Positions 58,962 through 64,000 of a stretch of DNA of 64,000 bases are shown piece after piece. The stretch comes from Nocardia salmonicida NBRC 13393. GTDB lineage: Bacteria; Actinomycetota; Actinomycetes; Mycobacteriales; Mycobacteriaceae. A model generated the notes under the pieces. It worked only from the letters and a program-made list of their open reading frames with translations, had not been told where the DNA came from and did no database searches. A program made the translations under genes and the position numbers. Positions within the stretch are counted from its first letter, which is position 1. Every line of letters starts with the position of its first letter. The stretch spans positions 156,584 to 220,583 of the forward strand of contig NZ_BDBR01000013.1 of NCBI RefSeq assembly GCF_001613085.1. The letters run 5' to 3'.

Positions 58962-60107
58962 GTGTCAAGCAATCGCACCGATCGGGCCGAGGGCGGCCAG
59001 GTCAGGGTCTCCACCCTGGAACTGTTCTTCGACTTGGTCTTCGTTTTCACGATCACCCAACTCACCCACGTGTTCGTCCACCATCCGGGGTGGGAAGCGG
59101 CGTTGCAGGTGGCGTTGATGTTCGGCGTCATCTGGTGGATGTACGGCGGGTACGTCTGGCTCACGAACGAAGTCGCCCCGAGCAGTTCCTCGCGCCGGAC
59201 CTTGCTGCTCATCGGCATGTCGGCGTTCTTCGTGCTCGCCCTCGCCGTGCCGGACGCCTTCCACGGCACCGGTGTCGCGTTCGGCGTCGGCTACGTGCTG
59301 GTGACCGCGATCCACACCGTGATGTTCGCCTCGGCCGGCGGAGCATCGGCCAGTCTGGCGATCCGGCGGATCGGCCCCCTCAACGCGGCATCGGCCACCC
59401 TCGTCGTCGTCGGCGGATTCACCCACCCGCCACTGCAGTACCTGCTCTGGGCAGCGGCTTTCGCGCTCCAGGTACTGAGCCCCTACCTGGTCGACACCGG
59501 TGGCTTCGTGGTGCGGGCGCCGCACTTCTGTGAACGCCACGGCCTGGTGATCATCGTCGCGCTCGGCGAATCGATCGTCGCGCTCGGTGTCGGCCTGGCC
59601 GGTGAACCGATCACGGTCGCGCTGATGGCGATGGTGGCTCTCGGCCTCGCGCTCGCATATGTGCTGTGGTGGGCCTACTTCGGCTTCGATGACGAACGCG
59701 GCGAAGAAGCGCTCGCCGCGCGGCCGGACCGGGAGCGCGTGCGGCCCGCGCTTGTCGCCTACGACTACGCGCTCTATCCCTTGCTCGTCGGCGTGATCCT
59801 CACCTCGGCCGGAATCGCGCTGAGCATCGCGCACGGTGGTGAGCCCGCGAGTTGGGCGGCCGCCTGTGCGCTGTCCGGCGGTGTCGCGCTGTACTTCGCC
59901 GGGCAATCCTGGTTCCGCGCGACGCTCGGTCTGCCGGGCTCGGGCAGCAGGTTGATCGGCGCCGTCATCGTCGCCTCGACTGCGCCGATCGGGGTGTATT
60001 GGCTCGCGTGGGGGCAACTCGCCGCGCTGGTCGCACTCGCCTACGCAGTGGTGATCGTCGATGACCGGCGCATTCTGCGGGAGGGCAGGCACAGCGCCTA
60101 CGCCTGA
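58962..60107 (+). CDS. LtrA (low temperature requirement A) family membrane protein
   Basis: 381 residues with about 11 hydrophobic helices. N-terminal signature 'STLELFFDLVFVFTITQLTH' (residues about 17-36) and 'VALGESIVALGVGL' (about 200) are LtrA marks. GTG start. Molecular role is not established for this family; a transporter or channel-like role is often suggested. It is followed in the same direction by mpg, 34 bp later, and is not part of the M. tuberculosis order, so it was inserted here. Confidence 0.9.
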   Translation: MSSNRTDRAEGGQVRVSTLELFFDLVFVFTITQLTHVFVHHPGWEAALQVALMFGVIWWMYGGYVWLTNEVAPSSSSRRTLLLIGMSAFFVLALAVPDAFHGTGVAFGVGYVLVTAIHTVMFASAGGASASLAIRRIGPLNAASATLVVVGGFTHPPLQYLLWAAAFALQVLSPYLVDTGGFVVRAPHFCERHGLVIIVALGESIVALGVGLAGEPITVALMAMVALGLALAYVLWWAYFGFDDERGEEALAARPDRERVRPALVAYDYALYPLLVGVILTSAGIALSIAHGGEPASWAAACALSGGVALYFAGQSWFRATLGLPGSGSRLIGAVIVASTAPIGVYWLAWGQLAALVALAYAVVIVDDRRILREGRHSAYA

Positions 60108-60141
60108 CCCGGCAGCCTCGGGCGTCACGGTTCGGGTGAGA

Positions 60142-60765
60142 ATGGCGGTCGTGTCCGCCCAGGAACTGGCCGTCGATCCGCCCACCGCCGCGCACCGGTT
60201 GCTCGGTGCTGTCCTGCGATCGGGCCCGGTGGCGCTGCGCATCGCGGAGGTCGAGGCCTACGGCAGCGATCCCGGCGGTCCCTGGCCCGATCCGGCCGCC
60301 CATTCCTGGCCCGGACCGACAGCCCGCAACGCGGTGATGTTCGGCCCCGCCGGGCGGCTCTACGTCTATCGCTCGTACGGAATTCACCTGTGTGTGAACG
60401 TGACCGGTGGCTACGACGGTGAGGCCGGTGCGGTGCTCGTTCGAGCGGCGGAAGTGGTCGACGGCATCGATATCGCGCGCGAGCGCAGGCCCGCTGCCCG
60501 CAAGGACGCCGATCTGGCGAGGGGGCCGGGCAATGTCGGCAGCGCACTCGGCGTCAGCATGTCCGACTACGGAACCGAACTGTTCGACCCCTTCTCCGCC
60601 CTGCACCTCGAACTGAAACCACCTGTGCCACAAGAAGATATCGCGTCCGGTCCGCGCGTCGGGGTCAGCGTCGCGGCCGAGGTGCCATGGCGGTTCTGGC
60701 TTCCGGCCTCGCCCGCCGTCTCGGTCTATCGGCGTAGCCCACGCGCACCCGAACCGAGGACGTAG
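60142..60765 (+). CDS. mpg: 3-methyladenine DNA glycosylase (AAG/MPG type)
   Basis: 207-residue base-excision enzyme that flips out and removes alkylated purines. 'RIAEVEAYGSDPGGPWPDPAAHSW' carries the catalytic Glu (about residue 36), then 'TARNAVMFGPAGRLYVYRSYGIHLCVNV' (as blocks) carries the intercalating Tyr and the His. Start ATG 60142; GTG 60151 is possible. Corresponds to Rv1688, preceding tyrS as in M. tuberculosis, although DoxX and lipase genes are inserted between them here. Confidence 0.95.
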   Translation: MAVVSAQELAVDPPTAAHRLLGAVLRSGPVALRIAEVEAYGSDPGGPWPDPAAHSWPGPTARNAVMFGPAGRLYVYRSYGIHLCVNVTGGYDGEAGAVLVRAAEVVDGIDIARERRPAARKDADLARGPGNVGSALGVSMSDYGTELFDPFSALHLELKPPVPQEDIASGPRVGVSVAAEVPWRFWLPASPAVSVYRRSPRAPEPRT

Positions 60766-60872
60766 CAGCGTGCGGAAAATCCTTTGCCGACAGCGATGAG
60801 TTCGCGGGCGATGGTCCGTCTTATCTGGTGAACGCGCTACCGACCGAGCGCGACCGACCCGAAGGACACGAA

Positions 60873-61295
60873 ATGACCACCGCAACCCCCTCCGCGAACT
60901 TCTCCGACGCCGCCTACCAGCCCGGCAAGATCCGCAACCGCGTCCTGTGGACCTTGCAGGTAGTGCTCGGCCTGTTCTTCATCATCGCTTCGGGCGGTCC
61001 GAAGCTCGTCATCCCGAACACCTTGATGGAGAACGCCCCCGAGAATCTGACCATCCCCCTCGGGCTGCTGATCTTCATCGGAGTCGTCGAGGTGGCGGGC
61101 GGTATCGGCCTGATGGTGCCGCGACTCAGTGGTCTGGCCGCTGCCGGACTGTCCGTGCTCACCGTGCTCGCCGCCGCGACGCAGGCCTTCATCGCCGACA
61201 AGCCCGCGATGGGAATTTTCCCGCTGGTGCTCGCCGCGATCTTCGCCTGGATCGCCTACGAACGTCGCGCCACCATCACCGCGCTGGTGCGCTGA
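60873..61295 (+). CDS. DoxX family membrane protein
   Basis: 140 residues with four helices. 'VLGLFFIIASGGPKLVIPN', 'LLIFIGVVEVAGGIGLMVPRL' and 'LSVLTVLAAATQAFIADKP' are DoxX-like. ATG 60873 with GAAGGACACG upstream; the earlier frame from 60828 adds a charged segment without sequence support. DoxX-type proteins have been linked to redox/thiol homeostasis in mycobacteria, but partners are not visible here. A very strong terminator follows. Confidence 0.85.
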   Translation: MTTATPSANFSDAAYQPGKIRNRVLWTLQVVLGLFFIIASGGPKLVIPNTLMENAPENLTIPLGLLIFIGVVEVAGGIGLMVPRLSGLAAAGLSVLTVLAAATQAFIADKPAMGIFPLVLAAIFAWIAYERRATITALVR

Positions 61296-61310
61296 CCTGC
61301 GACTCGACAC

Positions 61311-61353
61311 GCTGACGATCGCCGGAGCCCGGGGGGTTCCGGCGATCGTCGGC
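61311..61353 (+). terminator. Strong terminator after DoxX gene
   Basis: A 13-bp perfect core stem GACGATCGCCGGA/TCCGGCGATCGTC (61314-61350), extended to 16 pairs with one G-U. The loop contains a G-run. No U-tract, but it is the most stable hairpin in this intergenic region. Confidence 0.8.
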
Positions 61354-61499
61354 GTGCCGAGGAGTGTCGGCCGACAAGGCGCTTCGGCCGCGGAGCCAAG
61401 ATCACCCCGCCGATCTCGTCGGCGAACCCAATTGGGCGAATCGGACCGGAATGCGACGATCGAAGACCACGTCGAAAGACCGTACGAGCAGGAGCGCCC

Positions 61500-62348
61500 G
61501 TGTTCACTTTCCCCAGCAGCGACGGCACCGCCATCCATGTGCGGAGCTGGCTCCCCACGGACGCCGAGCCGCGTGGCATCGTGCAGATCGCGCACGGCAT
61601 GGGCGAGCACTCCGACCGTTACGGTCATCTCGCCGAAAGACTCGCCGGCCTCGGATTCGCCGTCTACGCCGACGATCACCGTGGCCACGGTCTCAGCATG
61701 GGCCCGGTCCCCGGTGACCTCGGCCCCGACGGCTGGAACCTGCTCGTCGCCGACGAGGTCGCGCTCACCGAGATCCTGCGCGAACGCCACCCCGGCCTGC
61801 CCGTCACCCTGATCGGCCACAGCCTCGGCTCGTTCGCCGTGCAGCAGTACCTCCTCGACCACTCCGACCTCGTCGACGAGGTCGTCCTGAGCGGCACGAC
61901 CGCCGTCGACGGGCTGTTCGGCGAGATCGCGGCCGCCGGCGGTGACCTCATCGGCTTCTTCAACGCCGAATTCCAGCCCACCCGCACCGAGGCCGACTGG
62001 ATCAGTCGCGACGAAGCCCAGGTCGACACCTACAACGCCGACCCCTGGTGCGGTTTCGCCATCGACGACACCAATATGGGTCTGCTCGCGGCCAACGCCC
62101 AGACTCGGCTGTCGAACCCGAGCACCGTGCGCACCGACCTGCCGATCTATGTGATGGTGGGCGAGAAGGACCCGCTCAACAACAAGTTGCGCCTGTCCGA
62201 CCTGCTCGTGCAGCGTTACCGCGACGCGGGCCTGAACGACCTCACCTATCAGGTCTACCCGGACGCCCGCCACGAAGTCCTCAACGAAACCAACCGCGAC
62301 GAGGTCGAAGCGGATCTGCTCGCCTGGATCACCCGCGCACGCGACTGA
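61500..62348 (+). CDS. Alpha/beta hydrolase, monoacylglycerol-lipase-like
   Basis: 282 residues. Nucleophile elbow 'VTLIGHSLGSFAVQQYL' (about residue 104, GHSLG). The block 'VQIAHGMGEHSDRYGHLAERLAGLGF' (shown as one region) and 'YADDHRGHGLSMGP' match the HydrolaseIV/MGLL family. The remaining triad members would be Asp in 'VGEKDPLNNK' (about residue 223) and His in 'PDARHEVLNE' (about 258). GTG start with AGGAG upstream. It may release fatty acid from monoacylglycerol, consistent with the triacylglycerol-linked fusion gene upstream. Confidence 0.87.
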   Translation: MFTFPSSDGTAIHVRSWLPTDAEPRGIVQIAHGMGEHSDRYGHLAERLAGLGFAVYADDHRGHGLSMGPVPGDLGPDGWNLLVADEVALTEILRERHPGLPVTLIGHSLGSFAVQQYLLDHSDLVDEVVLSGTTAVDGLFGEIAAAGGDLIGFFNAEFQPTRTEADWISRDEAQVDTYNADPWCGFAIDDTNMGLLAANAQTRLSNPSTVRTDLPIYVMVGEKDPLNNKLRLSDLLVQRYRDAGLNDLTYQVYPDARHEVLNETNRDEVEADLLAWITRARD

Positions 62349-62376
62349 CGAACCGCATGCGGAAAGATAGGCCAGC

Positions 62377-63663
62377 GTGACCGGCGACATCTTCGACGAA
62401 CTGACCTGGCGCGGCCTGATCGCGCAGTCCACCGACCTGGACGAGCTGCGCGCTGCCGCGGCCGCCGCACCCCTGACGCTCTATGCCGGCTTCGATCCGA
62501 CCGCCGCCAGCCTGCACGCCGGCCACCTCGTCCCGCTGCTCGCGCTCAAGCGCTTCCAGCTGGCCGGGCATCGGCCGATCGTGCTCGCAGGCGGCGCGAC
62601 CGGAATGATCGGCGACCCGCGTGACGTGGGCGAACGCACCATGAACTCGACCGACACCGTGGCCGAGTGGGCACAGCGGATCAGGGGCCAGCTCGAGCGT
62701 TTCGTCGACCTCGGCGAATCGCCGACCGGGGCGGTCATCGTCAACAACATGGACTGGACGGGCCCGCTGTCGACCGTCGACTTCCTGCGCGACATCGGCA
62801 AGCACTTCTCGGTGAACGTCATGCTCGCCCGCGACACCGTCAAGCGGCGGCTCGAAGGCGACGGCATCTCCTACACCGAGTTCAGCTACATGCTGCTGCA
62901 GGCCAACGACTACCTGCAGTTGCGGCGTGAGCACGGCTGCACGTTGCAGGTCGGTGGCTCCGATCAGTGGGGCAACATCATCGCCGGCGTGGAGCTGAAC
63001 CGGCGAGTCGACGGCGCGCATGTGCACGCGCTCACCGTGCCGCTGGTGACCTCGGCCGACGGCAAGAAGTTCGGCAAGTCCACCGGTGGCGGCAGCCTGT
63101 GGCTCGACCCCGAACTGACCAGCCCCTACGCCTGGTACCAGTACTTCGTGAACACCGCCGACGCCGACGTCGTGCGCTACCTACGCTGGTTCACCTTCCT
63201 GAGTCGCGAAGAACTCGACGAACTCGAGCAGGCGACGGTGGAACGTCCGTTCGCCCGCGAGGCACAGAAGCGCCTGGCCGCGGAGATGACCACGTTGGTG
63301 CACGGCGCGGACGAGACCCGCGCGGTGGAACTGGCCAGCGGGGCGCTGTTCGGTCGCGGTGAACTGGGTGAACTTCCGCTGTCCACGCTCGGCGCGGCAC
63401 TGCGCGAAACCGCGGTGGACGGCAAGGTGGCCGAGGTCGTGCCCGGTGAACCGAACACGATCGTCGACCTGCTCGTCGCGTCGGGCCTGTGCGAGAGCAA
63501 GGGAGCGGCCCGCCGGGTGGTCAACGAAGGCGGCGCGTCGGTGAACAACCAGCGGGTGAGCGATGTCGAATGGACTCCGTCCGATGCCGACTACCTGCAC
63601 GGTGAGTGGCTGGTGCTGCGGCGCGGAAAGAAGAACATGGCGGGCGTGCATCGGATAGCCTGA
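62377..63663 (+). CDS. tyrS: Tyrosyl-tRNA synthetase
   Basis: 428 residues, class Ic synthetase. HIGH motif as 'SLHAGHLVPLLALKRFQLAGHRP' (about residue 46, HAGH), the tyrosine-binding 'SYMLLQANDYLQL' and 'GGSDQWGNI', the KMSKS loop as 'KKFGKSTGG' (about residue 230), and a C-terminal S4-like RNA-binding domain ('GAARRVVNEGGASVNNQRV'). GTG start at 62377. Corresponds to Rv1689. It is followed by a terminator and what looks like rRNA promoters. Confidence 0.98.
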   Translation: MTGDIFDELTWRGLIAQSTDLDELRAAAAAAPLTLYAGFDPTAASLHAGHLVPLLALKRFQLAGHRPIVLAGGATGMIGDPRDVGERTMNSTDTVAEWAQRIRGQLERFVDLGESPTGAVIVNNMDWTGPLSTVDFLRDIGKHFSVNVMLARDTVKRRLEGDGISYTEFSYMLLQANDYLQLRREHGCTLQVGGSDQWGNIIAGVELNRRVDGAHVHALTVPLVTSADGKKFGKSTGGGSLWLDPELTSPYAWYQYFVNTADADVVRYLRWFTFLSREELDELEQATVERPFAREAQKRLAAEMTTLVHGADETRAVELASGALFGRGELGELPLSTLGAALRETAVDGKVAEVVPGEPNTIVDLLVASGLCESKGAARRVVNEGGASVNNQRVSDVEWTPSDADYLHGEWLVLRRGKKNMAGVHRIA

Positions 63664-63675
63664 CGTCGTTGCGGA

Positions 63676-63705
63676 GGCCTGAGTCACATGCGTGTGATTC
63701 AGGCC
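63676..63705 (+). terminator. Terminator after tyrS
   Basis: Stem GGCCTGAGTCACA/TGTGATTCAGGCC, 13 pairs with one mismatch, 4-base loop, starting 12 bp after the tyrS stop. Likely isolates tyrS from the rRNA promoters. Confidence 0.85.
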
Positions 63706-63763
63706 GGCGCAGCGGCTGAGCGCACCGCCGTGACCTGCGGAGATCCGGTGTTGTCCAGGCGAT

Positions 63764-63792
63764 TTGACGCGGCGTTATCCGGCGCGTAACTT
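63764..63792 (+). promoter_or_regulatory. Candidate first rrn-type promoter (P1)
   Basis: TTGACG, 17-bp spacer, TAACTT. A good -35 with a moderate -10. It would start an RNA of about 160 nt before the second promoter, in which a GCTAGCC/GGCTGGC hairpin is present. No coding frame lies between the two promoters. Confidence 0.5.
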
Positions 63793-63926
63793 ATTGGAAG
63801 TCAGAGCGACACGGACGCCAACCCGGAGCCGAGACGCTAGCCCGAGAGGCTGGCGGGCCAAGGGAAAACGCGGTAGTACGGGGAAAGCGCCTGACGGAGC
63901 TGAAGATCTTGTGACCAGGCTTACGA

Positions 63927-63955
63927 TTGACATCGTCTGGACGTGAGGTTAGGCT
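63927..63955 (+). promoter_or_regulatory. rRNA operon promoter (P2), 16S gene expected past window end
   Basis: Consensus TTGACA at 63927-63932, 17-bp spacer and TAGGCT at 63950-63955. The sequence after the -10, including GTTGCCC and a short CCTTCGGG hairpin, resembles mycobacterial rrnA promoters (TAGACTGGC...GTTGCCC). The window ends about 45 bp past the -10, before the antitermination boxA, so no rRNA itself is annotated. Confidence 0.75.
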
Positions 63956-64000
63956 GGAACAGTTGCCCTTCGGGAGATCCGGAAAGATCCGGTCATTCCG

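Noticed and set aside
63764..63946. 60-codon plus-strand frame after tyrS
   Set aside because: Lies between two rRNA-type promoters, Arg/Thr/Gly-rich, with no ribosome-binding site; better read as rRNA leader DNA.
1..64000. CRISPR array, insertion sequence, integrase or tRNA
   Set aside because: No regularly spaced direct repeats, transposase motifs, terminal repeats or cloverleaf patterns were seen; absence of tRNA is by eye only and tRNAscan would be decisive.

Overview
This 64 kb window is high-GC DNA from a mycolic-acid actinomycete, most likely Nocardia or a close relative (Rhodococcus or Mycobacterium-like). The evidence is dense GC-rich coding, frequent GTG and TTG starts, GTGA/ATGA start-stop overlaps, an F420-dependent oxidoreductase, many TetR regulators, and two blocks whose order I recall from Mycobacterium tuberculosis. 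One block is argCJBDF-argR-argG-argH. The other is the Rv1683-to-Rv1689 series, ending in tyrS. A mycobacterial-type rRNA promoter closes the window, so a 16S gene probably starts just beyond base 64000.

Layout: 1-4732 holds the end of an iron-siderophore binding protein, an acetyltransferase, a VOC protein and PEP carboxylase. 5009-12374 is a sugar-acid/amino-acid catabolic cluster (RidA, IclR, KDG kinase, PLP dehydratase-like enzyme, D-aminoacylase, KDPG aldolase, GntP permease). I interpret it as a candidate N-acetyl-D-glucosaminate/D-glucosaminate pathway. 12453-17191 contains three divergent regulator/target pairs, each with a visible palindromic operator. 17286-17798 is an internally deleted antiporter remnant that runs into the arg operator. 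17816-30324 is arginine biosynthesis, split after argR by a TetR/MFS pair, a mutarotase and three tiny paralogous peptides. argG has its own near-identical copy of the argC operator.

30347-41502 is accessory: a PEP-dependent phosphotransferase-like protein with an F420 enzyme and a lipocalin-like protein, threonine dehydratase, an esterase/beta-lactamase-family protein, a GntR-NCS1-racemase set and a small protein of unknown function. 41689-63663 is the tyrS-linked block. Its backbone (lipase/acyl-CoA synthetase fusion, Trm112-like, TetR-ABC exporter, mpg, tyrS) is interrupted by a WecE-GT2-YfhO-GtrA envelope-glycosylation set, a multicopper oxidase, SDR/TetR, an ECF41 sigma factor with its oxidoreductase, LtrA, DoxX and a lipase.

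The most interesting items are the putative glucosaminate pathway, the three tandem small peptides upstream of argG, the three-component glycosylation cluster inserted in conserved synteny, and several geometrically regular operator arrays. No CRISPR array, insertion sequence, tRNA or prophage was seen. All assignments come from reading the sequence and remembered family knowledge; no database search was run.
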